Assembly: GCA_964036155.1 (NCBI GenBank)
Contig: OZ038423.1
Span: 33,619,249 to 33,683,248 of the forward strand
Direction of reading: 5' to 3'
Length of the DNA: 64,000 bases
Source: Diploscapter coronatus
Lineage: Eukaryota; Nematoda; Chromadorea; Rhabditida; Rhabditidae
In this document: piece after piece, positions 24,361 through 37,174 of the stretch
Numbering within the stretch: position 1 is the first letter of the stretch
Layout of the letters: the number at the start of each line of letters is the position of its first letter
Program-made: the position numbers and the translations under genes
The notes under the pieces: model-generated
What the model saw: only the letters and a program-made list of their open reading frames with translations
What the model was told of the DNA's origin: nothing
Database searches by the model: none

Positions 24361-25789
24361 CTCGAATAACAACTCAAGTTTTGCAAATTATGAACAAGTC
24401 GCAAGAAATCCAAGTTTTCTTGTCTTCTTTTTCAATGCTATTTGGTTGGATAATGTTTTCTGATTCACGATTTTCTGTATTTAGCTAGCAAAGATGTGCC
24501 GAAACTCTGTCAAATTCAGTATTTCAACCACCAAATTACCGTATCCGTTCTGAAATGGCATTGGAAAGAGGAGAAATAGAAATACGCTTGCGTTATGACA
24601 TGATGAAAGAACACTGTAACTGCCTTCCATTTTCAATCACTTACAGTATCCTTCTTACGCACATTTATGAAAAGAACAATTTCCCATTCTATTCGTATCA
24701 AATTCGATGGTTCAATTGCTCTCAAAAATCCAATTCTTGCAAAAAATCTCTGTATTTAAAAATTCTTTCACCTTTACTTATTATTCCATCATTTTTATCT
24801 AAAATGATGGGAAAAACTCGATTTTTATCATTTTCCCAATCTTAGTTCGACTCACTTACCTGTACAATAAATGTGCCAAATTTAGGGATATCAAATGATC
24901 ACAATTAGAGTTCATCTACAAGTATTAGTACTAACATCTTTCTCATGTAACAAAGCGGCATTATTTTGATTGCTAAAATTGCTATGTAACATGGCAAAGT
25001 AATTTTTCTCGAAACTCTTAGACTTGGTTATTATATGAAAATCCTAGTCCTCATTTCTCGTATTAGCAATACAATTCGCTTGCCAACCATCCGGTCAACC
25101 ATTCAATGTGTGCCTATTTTTGTATTTTTCTAACAAATTATATATTTGCTTCAAATAAAGATTTCTATTTATGAAAAAGCTATTTTTAGCTGAAAGATAT
25201 TAGATTAAAACTATGGAACGAAACTTGTCACTTTAGCAAAGATGGGTTAGTCTTTTGGCATGCAATACAAACGGGGCAATGCTTATTTCATAATACTGTC
25301 TCGAATGCATTTTTTCTTTGATAAAAATCATTTCTAAATTTTTATTTTATTCTTTTTCAAGAGAATATCTAACAGAACAAAAATTATCAACAATTAGATG
25401 ATAAAACCGAGACTTTTCGAACGAAAAGAATTACCAGCAAAAGTTCCATTTTTAGGATTTTTAAAAATGATTTAATGTTGAAAAAGGAATAAAATTACCG
25501 AACCAATCCAGAATCGAAGTCGAGTTTAAAGAACCGAAAACCTTGTGGATCCACGTCGTTTTATAGCCTGAATTATTAAAATTAGGTAAAGATGAAATAT
25601 TTTGCTAACGAAGAAAATTCTCAACTATCTTAGCTTCGTAAAAATGTGGAAATCATCTGGAAAAGTTCAAAATTTTCAAGTAAGGTGTTGGCAGCAATGA
25701 AAAAAGATATTGCCTAGAAACTTCTTTAGGAAAAAGATAGGAAACATTCTGATAGATAAGTTCTAGAAGGAGTAAAAAATAAGAAAATC
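24361..25789. other. Convergent intergenic region
   Basis: This lies between the stop codons of the 700-residue membrane protein gene (+) and DRG1 (-). AATAAA hexamers occur at about 24864 and 25153 on the + strand. No coding region or repeat was recognised. Confidence 0.6.
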
Positions 25790-28490
25790 TCACTTTTTGA
25801 TGACCTGCACGACGTCCTCGTCACATAGAACGTGGTCCTTGCCGACTCGCTGAGGGTTATGCTTCGCGGAGCTGCCCCAAACTAGCGCGCTAAATTTGTA
25901 ATTTGTTCAAAAATATACTCTGCTGGAATAGTCGGAGTTAGAGCGAAATTGCTTAATTTTTGAAAGTTTGCAAGCTGCACTTTCTTAAAGCTTGCACATA
26001 CTTTTATTCTTTCAGAAATAGTGAAACTTTCGAACAGGTTAAATAATGCCCTTATAGTTTTATATTTCATTTTTGCTTTACATTGAATATATTGTCAAAT
26101 ATTTGAATTTCTGCAAAAAAAAATCGAACCATTTGAAGTCCTTAACGAGTGATTTGTGAATCTTCATGCAGAGCTCCTCGATCGTGTTTCTCTCAGCGTT
26201 CAGCACGATTGGCGTAGAGTAGTCGGGCAGTTGTCCTTTCGGTTTGGTATAACTGAAAAAATCTATTTTGCAATAAAACATCCAAAATTTATTTAATTTC
26301 AAGAAAAGCAAGATCAAAATGTATGAATTAAAGAAAAACACTATTGGATCACCTAGTCTATTTTTATAATTAATAAGAAATTAGACCATGTGCGTTTAGT
26401 GCTATTCTAAATTAGAGGGGAAATAGCGCTACAGTAAGAGAGTGCTATTTTGGAAATTCCAATAATTGGGTAGATGGTCTAATAAAAGGAAAATTTTCTT
26501 TAAAAATCCGAAACTTACACTCGAATGAGGTTGAGATATTCCCAGATCTTCTCGAGCAAGGCGTCGAAGTTCCACTTGTGATGGGCGGAGATAGGAACCG
26601 TGTGCGGAATGCGGTCGATGATATCCAGCTCCTCGACCGAGATTTGATCGATCTGAAAAGTCTCAAAATTTTTATTCGTCAACAAATTATCATTCAGAAT
26701 TAGGTGTTTTCTCTAAATTCGATTTTAAATTTGTCTTGTTAAAATACCCGAGGTTTTTATCAGACATATTTTCCGTTAAATTTTCTTGCCTTGTTGAGAA
26801 CGTAAATGCAAGGCATGTAGACTCGATTGCCTTCGATCACATCGATCAGATCTTCCGAAGTCGCGTCGTACCTGAATATTCTCAAATTCAATCTCATTTT
26901 AGAAAAAAAGTGAACATAAAATTTCTATTCCTACTTATTGAATGTCTTTGGAAATTCGTGCAATTTCGAACACAGATAGTTTTGATAAAGAGAACAAAAA
27001 CCCTGCACGAACTCTCCAAATGAGTGGTCGTAGAACTGTACAATACTTTCAAAAAAGTAACTATCTTATCAGAAAAGGCTCAAAATTTACCGCAACGTGA
27101 CATCCGCATTGTGAATCCTGTACTCGGACAAAATCGTCTTGACGAGGTCCACATCGAGTTCGGACTGGGGCACGAGAGTCGTCAAATTGACGCCTCCCTT
27201 TTCCTTTCTCTTGAATCCGATATTCGGGGGCTTCTTGTTGAGGCGAATACCTGAAATCCATCATTCAAATTGGCACATTAACGATTTAAAAGCAGCATCC
27301 TATATGTCACAGATTTAGAGACGAGGAATTATAGAAAAGGAAAGCGATGATAAGTACAGGAATCCAATAAAAATAAATTACCGAATCCCTCCAACTCGTA
27401 TTCGAGAAGTCGTTTGTGCTGAAGAGGCTTCATCACATCCAACACCATCAGAATCAGTGAACAAGTTCGGGCCACTGAAAAATAGCGTAATCCCGGAAAA
27501 TTTAGAAAATCATAAGTATTAAACAGTTCCTGGCAATAGTTTCTCAAAATCTACTTTTCCTCAAATCCTAAATAATAAACCTAAAGCTCACCAGCAATAA
27601 CTTGTTTGCCTCGACCCTTTCCGTCCTTCGCTCCTTCAATGATTCCAGGCAAATCAAGTAGTTGGATTTTGGCTCCCTAAAAGGAAATTTCAGAACTTAC
27701 TAAAATTCAATTTTCCAACCTTGTAACGAATGACACCGGGCACAGTGGTGAGGGTCGTGAATTCGTAAGCAGCGACCTCGGAGTAGACGCCCGCCAAGTT
27801 GCACAGCAGCGTCGATTTGCCCACTGATGGGAACCCTGCAAGTCAGATTTTAGTTTTTTCGAGATCAGGTCTGTAAATTTTCACGCTCGCGGGTGTTCGC
27901 ATGAACGAGAAAGCGTATCTCATCGAGAGAGAAAAAGAGTATTTTGCCCTCTTTGGCGAGGACTTTCATGTTCTTCAGAAGAAAACTAGCAAAGCTCAAT
28001 ACCTTTCTTCCTTTCCCAATCAAAAATCTCCTACCGACAAAGCCGATCCGTGCATCTCCGGTCTTGGCGACGTCGAATCCCTCCTGAGCGGGTCCGCCCC
28101 CACCCTTCGGGGTGATCAGCTCCCTCCTCAGCTTGGCGAGTTTCGCCTTCAGAATGCCCAGATGCGCGTTTGTCGCCTTGTTCTTCTGAGTTCTGGCCAT
28201 CTGCAACAAGATTCTCTTATATTTTCTAGACTTGTCAATTTATAAATTTTTATTTTTTTTTGAAAATCAGCTACTTCATCTCCAGGAAAATGTATAATTT
28301 CTTGACAAGTAGTTTTGTCTGATTCGCTATATGTTAATTTTTTCCCTTCCATTTTGCAGTTCCAGAACATTTCGTCCAAAAATTCGTTATTTTTGGAAAA
28401 AAAATCATTTTTCTAATTTCTCTCATTTTTCCTTTCAATTTTCCCACTCACCTCGGCTTCGATATCGGCGATCTTCTGGAGGACCGACAT
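25790..28490 (-). CDS. drg1: Developmentally regulated GTP-binding protein 1
   Basis: DRG1 is a cytosolic Obg/HflX-related GTPase that acts with DFRP1 on translating ribosomes. Reading the minus strand, exon 1 encodes [13 protein letters not shown] (28490-28452). Exon 2, from 28200, continues [10 protein letters not shown] and the [16 protein letters not shown] segment. G1 (GFPSVGKST) starts the next exon near 27840, followed by the TTVPG switch, G3 ([16 protein letters not shown]), G4 (LNKIDQ), SAHHKWNFD and the TGS region [14 protein letters not shown]. The C-terminus [20 protein letters not shown] leads to VIKK. About 365 residues in roughly ten exons, collinear with animal DRG1 throughout. 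It is divergent from CDK12, with 372 bp between start codons. Confidence 0.95.
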
Positions 28491-28862
28491 TTTGCCGCTT
28501 CAACGATGACTTCTTTTGAAAAGCGAGGCACAATCTAAAAATTTACAAATGATCAATTTTCACGCCAACGAAATCTCGTTTTTTCTCGAAAAACAATGAA
28601 CCCTTTATTAAAAAATTAATTTGAAGTTTTCGAAGAAAAATTAAAAAAAAATCTCACGAAGTTAGTCCGCAAGAAGGTGGAAATGCAAGTGGGGAACTGT
28701 CCTAATAAAAAGTCGATTGTTGCGCCAAATGAATGCACCAAACTTGCGCCCTTCTTTTTCGCTTCGTGAAATTCGCGATAATTTTCGATTTTTTCGATTT
28801 TTCTCGATGACTATTTTTCGGATTTCAGGATTTGTTCTGTGATTTGAAGAAGTCCTGTCGAG
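28491..28862. promoter_or_regulatory. Shared DRG1/CDK12 upstream region
   Basis: Only 372 bp separate the divergent start codons, so a bidirectional promoter is likely. GATTTCAG at 28821-28828, 34 bases before the CDK12 ATG, and TTTTTAG before the DRG1 ATG (minus strand, about 28536-28542) look like trans-splice acceptors. Confidence 0.6.
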
Positions 28863-31800
28863 ATGCCGCATGTAGGGAAGCGATCGCGTTCCCGGGACAG
28901 ACACCACAGGGACAGCAGAGACGGCAGGGAAGGGGGTCGAGAGGACCGGGGGTCGAATCAGAGGGACCGCGACAGACACTCGAGGGGCAACCGCGACAAG
29001 GAGCACGAACGCAGCAGCTCCAGGCAGCACAAGAGAAAGTCAGTCCTCACCAATTGGGGAAACTCAAGTTCACCCTTGAAAAATACGAAATTCAACGATT
29101 TTTTGGGGATCGCAATTTCCGACTTGTCGTTCAGAATTTTGCCAATTCTTCATTGAGAGTGCGCTCAGAAGGGACATTTTATTCGGAATTTAACAATTGC
29201 CAAATTTCAAGTGAAAAGTATAAATTTCAAGGGAATTTCAGTTTTCGAGGCTTTATTTCATCATTTTTGTGAGAGTTCAAAAATTACCATAGTTCTGTTG
29301 CAGGAGCCGTCGTCGTTCGCGCTCTCGGACGCCCAGTCGACCGAAGTCGAGCAAGCGGAAACACAGAACTCCCAGCAGCGGATCCGATGACTCCGACCCA
29401 AGGTACGGGGATTTCATTTGGTAGTAATTGAAAATCAGACATAAATATGGGGATTAAGATAACGATTATTTTATCTGAGAAATTTTCCTAAAAATTAAAG
29501 TCAATTTTTCTAGAAAGAATAATTTATCTTGTCAGGAACTGTAAAACTCGAAATAAGAAAGGATTCAAAAAGAGCTTGAACCTGGTATAGTAATTCTGTT
29601 TCGCATTTGATAGAATCTTCTCATTTTCAACATTTTCCACTCTATCCTCAACCTTTGACCACTTCGTCGCAACAAGGATTTGCATCCCCCATTTTCAAAT
29701 AAGATTTTTTGTGCACCAAAATACCTGTGTTGCATGATTCTCGATAACCTAGTATCCATGGAGATAGATTATCTTTCTTTTTGACTCTTTGGCGAAAATG
29801 ACTTATTCTCGTGGATGCGTGTTATCCTTTTGCCTATTAAACTGAAAGGATGAAAGAATACGATTGCCGCAGTGCAATACCACTGCATTCATGCTCATTC
29901 GCATATCCTCATCCACGAGCGAGCTGCTTCTCCCTTTCACAAATATTCAATCCTCGCATCTTTGGGTTCAAAGTATTCCTAATTCATAGGTGTAGATAAA
30001 ATTTAGATATTTGGAACAAATTTGAAAAAATGCGATTTTCCTGAATTAGAAAAAGAAACATACTTTTTTCAGAATTGAAAGTTTATGACGTGTTATTGAC
30101 GGACTTTCAGTCAAAATATAAAATTGTAAGGAGGGCGTACGCGGACTTGTTTCTATAGAAAAGTGATGCACAGGGAGACGCGCAACGTGATTTTATCAGC
30201 AAATTTTGCCTCGAGAGGGGTACGCAATAAAGATCTGGCTTAGACTCTCTTAAACCCTGCCTAGGTCTGATTGTTAGAAAAGTTGCCTTTTCACGATCAT
30301 CTCTAAAATAGTAGTATTCCTTTCGGAAAATCGAACTCTGAAATGATATAGTAATCGAGGAAATTAGTTCTACAAAATTGATTACGTGATAGAAAAATCG
30401 GGCCTATTTCCAGAATGGACTCGACGACGCTGTTCGGCGAATTGGTGCGGAACCACGGGGAGTCGGCGAAGAGCGCGCTGAGGAGGAAGAACAAGCACAA
30501 GAAGAGGAAGAGAAAGAGAGACTCGTCCTCGTCGACGTCGAGTAGTGACGAAGCCCGACCAAGCGGGAGTATAGGCAACATGCCCGTCTTGCCCCCCTCC
30601 AGTAGCAGTCAGCTCATCAACATTCCCATGCCCTGTCCTCCGCCCGTTCCCAACTTCTACTATCAACCTCCTACGGTTCGATTTTTGCTCAATTTTATTA
30701 TTTTTTTTAGAAAAGACATACAAATTTGGGGCAATTACTATATATGGCGAGATGACGAAATGACGATACCTATGGATAGAAAAGTGGGGGAAAGAGATAG
30801 GTCTCGTCGCCTCATCTTCTCGTCAATAGAATTTGCCGAGTTTTGGAAGAAAGTAGTTTCAATCAAAGCTATGTATTGAAAGACTTAGCGTGTGAAACTG
30901 ACTGAAAAATAATTTTAAAAAAGTCAAATAAGTTCACAGATAAAATTTCTGTTCAGATGATAGGTGGAGTGCGGCCACTTCCCCCTCCTCCTGCGGGTCT
31001 CAACTTCTCTATTCCACCTCCACCAATTCCGCCCATCAATTCGGGTGACATGCAGATTCCTATGCCTCCACAGGTAAACATTTTCCTCCTTTTTGCAATT
31101 CAGAAGAAAATTATTTCCAAAATTTTAAAACAAATAACAAATTTCGACAGAAATGATATTCTCAGATTTTTGCATCTAGCAATGAGAGATTTTAGCCATT
31201 TGATCATCCACCAGGAATGGGGATGCCTCCTCTCCAACCGCCCGGGCCTCCCCCCATTCAACTGGCAGTGCCTCCTCAATTCTCCTCTCATCCTCCACCA
31301 ATTTCCACTTCCTCTCCTCCCTGGCATCATCAGCCACAACAGCACCAGCAGCAACAACAACAACAACATGTTCAGAATCAGAATATGCAACAGCCGGTGA
31401 GAAATTTAGAAAGATTGCAAATTTTGGCCTACTGTGGTTTTTTGTCATATTCGCAAACATAGTGCACGTTATATAGGGCATAAGATCGAAGCAGGTAGGC
31501 TGATTTTGATATAAAATGATGAGGGTAGGGAGTAGATTATTCGGGGAAAAAATACCCTATCCCTATGCCCTATATGACATGTACTACGCATTTATACATC
31601 TGGTAAAAACTACAATAGACCGAAATTTCTCACGATTTTCTGTGAAAGAAGAGGGAACTTTTTCTCTGTAAAACTAGGGGGAAATCGAGAAGAAGAAGAA
31701 GAGCATAAAATTCAATCTAATTTTTGTTTGATAGATTGAGAATTTTCGGAAAAATGAATAATGATTCCAGGAAATTAATTTTAAAAAATAGTTAAAAATA

Positions 31801-34800
31801 CCAATTCTAGCCAACCCCTCTCGGAATAATGCCGATGCCTCCGAGCCTTCCTTCCACCCCCGTTTCGGCAGTCCTCTCTCGCGTCTCAATCACTCAATTG
31901 CCCCTGCCGCCTGTCGTCCCTGAATTGCCTGCAAGACGGGTGCCCCAACCTGTGTAAGTCAACATGGAAATTAAAAACAAAATCTAAAAAAATGGATTTG
32001 GATATGTTTTGTCTAATTGCAAGAATTACTTGAATCAAGTAAGTGATCACAAGTTTCCCTAGAATTTGCGAAGAAGTGCGATTTAACTTGATCGTCTATT
32101 TTAGCGTGTGCAACAAGTCCAAACCGTATCGGATGGACGACCACGAGTGGGGCAGCAATTTCGTGGACAAATATGACCTTTTGGAACAGGTAAGAGATTA
32201 GTTTGGGTTTTTCCAAAAAAAAAAATCTTTTAAAATGTGGCTTTTTCATCATTATTTTTTGCAAGAAATCTGAGGAATCATTTTAAAATTTGTAATTTTG
32301 TTGATTTTAGGTTGGTGAAGGCACCTACGGTCAGGTCTACAAAGCAAGGGATCCTTCTACTCGTAAGGGCTATTTGAAAAAAGAAAGGAAAAGTAAGGAA
32401 TTTGCAGAGGAACGGGTAGCGCTGAAGAAGGTTCGTCTGGAAAACGAAAAGGAGGGATTCCCTATCACTGCTGTCAGGGAAATCAAAATTCTCAGGTACG
32501 GTCTGGGCACTGCACTATAATTTTCAATGGCAAAAGAACTTTTCTCTCCATTTTTTTCCTTCTCTGACAAAAATACTGTGTTGAAAATGGAGATGAATGG
32601 ATTATTTTGTCATTATGGGGCAGGACATAGTAAAGGATTAAAGAATGGGAAACATTATCTAATTTGTAGATTTAGCTCCAAAATATGATTTCTGGTAGAG
32701 ACGAAACAAGTAGAATAGATTGATCTCCATAAAGATTTCGGCAAAATATGGCATGAACGATGAAATTGTACATTTTTAGGAATTTGGATCACAAGAACAT
32801 CGTGAAACTGATCGACATCGTCACTGACAAGGCCTCCTACGAAGCGTTGCGGTCGGAACGAGGTTGTAAGTTATTTCTATCATCTTTTCAGAAGAAAAGC
32901 AATGAAAATTTTCACTGAATAGTCTAGAAATAGTAATTTTCTTCAGGAAATATCCTAGTCTGATTCAATATTTATAAATGAAAATAGGCAATTTTCTATT
33001 CTAGTGAATTTCTACCTGGTGTTCGAGTACGTGGACCACGACCTGATGGGTCTGTTGGAGTCGCGCGACCTCGTCTCCTTCACCGACCAACAGGTCGGCG
33101 TCCTCTTCAGGCAGCTTGTTGATGTAAGTCTGCAAAATTTGATTAGGATTAAGTTTCTGTCTTTATTAATTCTTCGAAACATAATAGCATTTTACAAGTA
33201 ACAAAACGCTCGAGTCTATTCTTCGGAAATTCCAAGATTGATATGACGAATCACATTATTCTCATCCTAATAAGCAGAGAAACTTGAGCCAAAATTCGAT
33301 TTTTTCCGAAAAATACTCACCAAGAAATCTTGCACTACTAAAAATATGAATATCAGAAATGTACAGGAGTAATTTTAGATGAGAATTGGGTCTTTAAAAG
33401 AGTCAAATTTGCAGGGCATAAAGTACGCGCACGAGCAGAACTTCCTGCATCGCGACATCAAGTGCAGCAACATTCTCGTCAACAATAGGTAAATTTCACC
33501 TAAAATATGTCATCAAATTCAAATTTTCATACCGTATTTCACAGCGGCAATTTGAAGCAGAAATTTTTCCTGAAAAATCTCGTTAAATCAAATTTCACAT
33601 CACATTTCTTCCAGGGGCGAATTGAAAATCGCGGACTTTGGGTTGGCGCGTAGATTTTACGCCGACCAACAGCGGCCCTATACAAATCGAGTCATCACGC
33701 TGTGGTACAGACCGCCTGAGCTGCTGCTCGGAGAAGAGCATTACGGGCCTGCCATCGATGTTTGGAGCGTCGGGTAGGAAATTCGTTCGATCAATTCTTA
33801 AAATTTGATTTTCCAAGAGACTTGTTCAAGTTCTTTTAAACTGATAGAAGGATTTTGTTCCTTGGTTAAAAGATTGTCAAAATACCAAACTTCGATATTA
33901 TAAACTCAAAACCTTGGAAATATCTGATTCTCTTTAAAAGATGAAACATTTTTCGTAAATTCCTCAAAATAGACTTAATTTTCCAGGTGCATTCTGGGCG
34001 AGTTTTTCGTGCGCAAGCCGCTATTTATGGGTAGCAACGAGCTGATGCAATTGGAGCTTATTTCTAAGGTCTGACACTTTTACGAACCCTCAAAAATTTC
34101 AATTTTCGCAGGTTTGTGGAACGCCGGGTCCCGAGAACTGGCAGGGAGTGGACCAGTTGAGTCTGTTCAAAACGCTCAGGCCCAAAATCTCCCATCCGAG
34201 GAAGTTGAAGGAGGATTATTTGGCGTAAGTTTTGAGAACTTCATTTCATATTTTTGTAACTTTTATCGTAGGATTTCTATACGAGAAATATCATAAAATC
34301 GCTATTGTCATTTCATTTAAGGTTTTGAAGAAGAGATATCTGGAAATTTAAAGAAATCCATTTGGAAGTTACCTAAAGTCGCGCAAATTAGAAAGAAAAC
34401 GGTCGTTTTACAATTATCCCTTACAGAATAATGCCATCTCTGGCAGTGGATCTGATGGACAAAATGCTGATTTTGGACCCGTCGCGACGCATCACAGCCG
34501 CAGACGCTCTCAATCATCCCTGGTTCAAGAGCTTCGATCCAAGTCGAGTCCCTCCACTCAAACTACCCGAAAATCAGGTAGACAAATTAGAAACGAAAAA
34601 TATGTGGAAGATAAATCAAATCTTAAAAACAGAACACGTATTCACTTTTTGACATCGAATCAAAGTTTTGAAATTTTCAAGGATAACCTTTGTCATAGTA
34701 TCAAAAATGTTAGTGATTTCGAAGTACAAAGAAAATAATCGGATAAAAGGAAAAATATCCTGGGCCAAAAATTTTACAATTTGATAATTAAAATGCAAAA

Positions 34801-35324
34801 TGACTGTTTTGCAGGATTGTCACGAAATGTGGTCGAAGCGGCAGAAGAAGGAGAGGGATCGAGTGCGACAGACCGCCGCTGCGCAAAATGCGCACAACTC
34901 CAACAATTCCAGTTCACATCAGGTAAATTTAGAAAAAAAAACTTTAAAAACGATTGAACTGCAAAAGTGCTTTTCTTTACAAAAAAAAGATTTTCGTACC
35001 AAATCATTATTTTCTACTTGGAATCTTCTGCAATTCATTAATATTTTCAAGAAAAAAATGTTCTTTTAAATCAAAATTCCAAAAAATACCTCATTCCGCT
35101 AGTTTCAGCAGTCCCATCAGCAGCATCCGCCTCAGCAGAATGCGGCCCTCCCCGTGCCTGGCGTGCCGCCTGGTCCCCCTGCAGTCGTTCTGCAGCGACA
35201 GCTTTCCGCTCACTCAGTTGGCGGTCATCCAGTCGGCCACTCAGCCCGTCCCCATTCCTCCCACTCCCACAACCAGCCCCAACTCGTGCCTCCCCCTCAC
35301 CCATCTACTGTCTGGCGACAGTAG
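28863..35324 (+). CDS. cdk-12: Cyclin-dependent kinase 12 (RNA polymerase II CTD kinase)
   Basis: CDK12 with cyclin K phosphorylates Ser2 of the RNA polymerase II CTD in the nucleus. Eighteen exons join in phase to give 776 residues. An Arg/Ser-rich N-terminus ([16 protein letters not shown]) is followed by a basic stretch ([18 protein letters not shown]), a Pro-rich region and a short polyQ run (about 31340-31367). The kinase domain runs from about residue 356: P-loop [15 protein letters not shown], the PITAVRE helix that replaces [21 protein letters not shown], catalytic HRDIKCSN (about 488-495), DFGLARRF, and the T-loop threonine in [15 protein letters not shown]. The tail is Gln/Pro/His-rich. 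The start was chosen because it opens the first RS exon downstream of an acceptor-like GATTTCAG. CDK13 shares the motif, but invertebrates normally have one such gene. Confidence 0.95.
31461..31586. mobile_element. Small inverted-repeat element in CDK12 intron
   Basis: Gtgcacgttatatagggcat on the left pairs imperfectly with atgccctatatgacatgtac on the right, and a gatagggta/taccctatc-type interior lies between. About 125 bp, non-coding, in the intron after 31396. Confidence 0.5.
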
Positions 35325-37174
35325 GAGCTTCCATTCCAAACCCCAAACTAGGCTAAATCAGGTATCAGCGCCGGTCATTTTACAATCATTTGGATATCGT
35401 GACTTGAAAATTTTAGAAAATGTGTTTCCTGAAAATCTCAAGCCATAAATTTGTGTGCTGAAAGAACTCGTTTCAGATATTCTTCACTCTATTTAGAGAG
35501 ACTTGAGATTTCCTGTTTACCTAAATTATGTTTTTCTTCAGCTATTTGAAACTTTATCTTGGCAGATTTATATCAAATTTTTTGATAAAAAATTTAACCA
35601 ACTCTGTGATTTTTCTAAAATTGTATTAAATCGAATACCCAAAAATATGTAAATTGCCGTGCCCTGATTGCGCCACCTTTTTATCGCCAATCACCCCACA
35701 TATTTCGTGTGAGTTATTTGTTAATTTTTTAGTCTTTTTTATCTCTTCACTTCTTATCTCTCGCTTTCCTTTTCTTTCTGCGTCTCTCCAATCACCATTC
35801 TCTATCGTCGTTTTATTTACCGGTTGTTACGGTTGAATTTTGTCTTTTTTATTTTTATTTTTTTTCGAAAATTTTATTATCCGTAGTAGTTTTAATATCG
35901 TGTACTTCACAGAATTTTCTACCCGTATATTTTTATCACATTTTTTTTTATAATAAAGTCTTATGAGGCGAACACCTTTTTGCGTGGGCGGATCTCTTCA
36001 AAGCGATTGGAAGCGGTGTGAATTTTTGCCTTTTAAAAATTTTGCTTTTAAGATTCTTCAGAAAATAATTTACGTCGCAAATACTTTATAATTTCTTTTA
36101 AAAATTGCGAAGAATGATTTTTCTTTCGAAAAATTCCATAATTTTTGAAAACCCACAAAAATAGCTTCCAATTACAACAATTTAGCTGCTATGCGTGTTT
36201 ACCAATCGCGCGCTAAGTTCCAGAAGAAAAACTTACTTTTGAAAAATCTCTGGAAAATCCATCATTCATTCGTTTTCCCTCGAATTTTTCCATATCATCG
36301 ATTTCCATACAGTAATTCTCCTTCAATTTGTTTTCCATTTCGACCCCTTTCATTTCAACTCGCGATTTTCTTACAATTGTTACTCGTTCAAATGTGCTTA
36401 TTTTATATGCAAAGAAAGAAAATATTGCTTGAAAATTTGCCAAATTATTAGAGAAGTATTTTCTTTCTCTGCAAAAAGAATATGAAAAACGTCTTTTGGT
36501 ACCTGAAATGCAGGTTTATGATATTCAACTTTTCATTTCGATTAAACAATGCTATCTACTCTTATCATAATATTCCCAGCTTTTCGTCGGCATTTTGTAA
36601 AATTCTCCCTGAAACCACCTTCCATTTTGTGAAAGTCACCCACTTTCTTCTTCTATTACTATTTCCCTGAAAAGGTGGTGATTTACAAAATGTAGAAGAT
36701 GGTCTTAGGGAGACTATTATAACAACCGAATTTTTTCTCAAAATTCTGCTAAATCGTTCGGTTTGTGTTCTTGTAAAAGTAGGTTTACTAGATCATCATT
36801 TTATATATGAATCTGTGATTTATTTTGTTATACATTTATGTTAGAAGACTGTCTCATTTGAGAAATAAAATTTGTTTAAATTCAATCATTTCAGATTCCA
36901 CTTCCTAGTAAAAGTATGAAAAAGTCGCTTTTCTAAATCTATCATAAATACGTTTTCAGCATTTCATACTTTTCACTGTTTGTAACTTGAAAGACTCGTC
37001 AAATTGAACATTCAGTTCCCGCTTTACATTTCGCGATACGTAAAATCAAATCAACAAAAATACGATACACACCGACATAAAAATAAGAAAATAACAGCGA
37101 TTCTGGAAGAGTTTGGAAGGTTTTTACCTGGGCTGCTTGTTCGAATGATAACCCTGTTTGGGATATGCCTTGTC
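35325..37174. other. Convergent intergenic region
   Basis: It holds the 3' flank of CDK12 (AATAAA at about 35952) and the 3' flank of the MPLKIP-like gene. Long T- and A-rich runs occur. No supported gene was seen. Confidence 0.6.
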
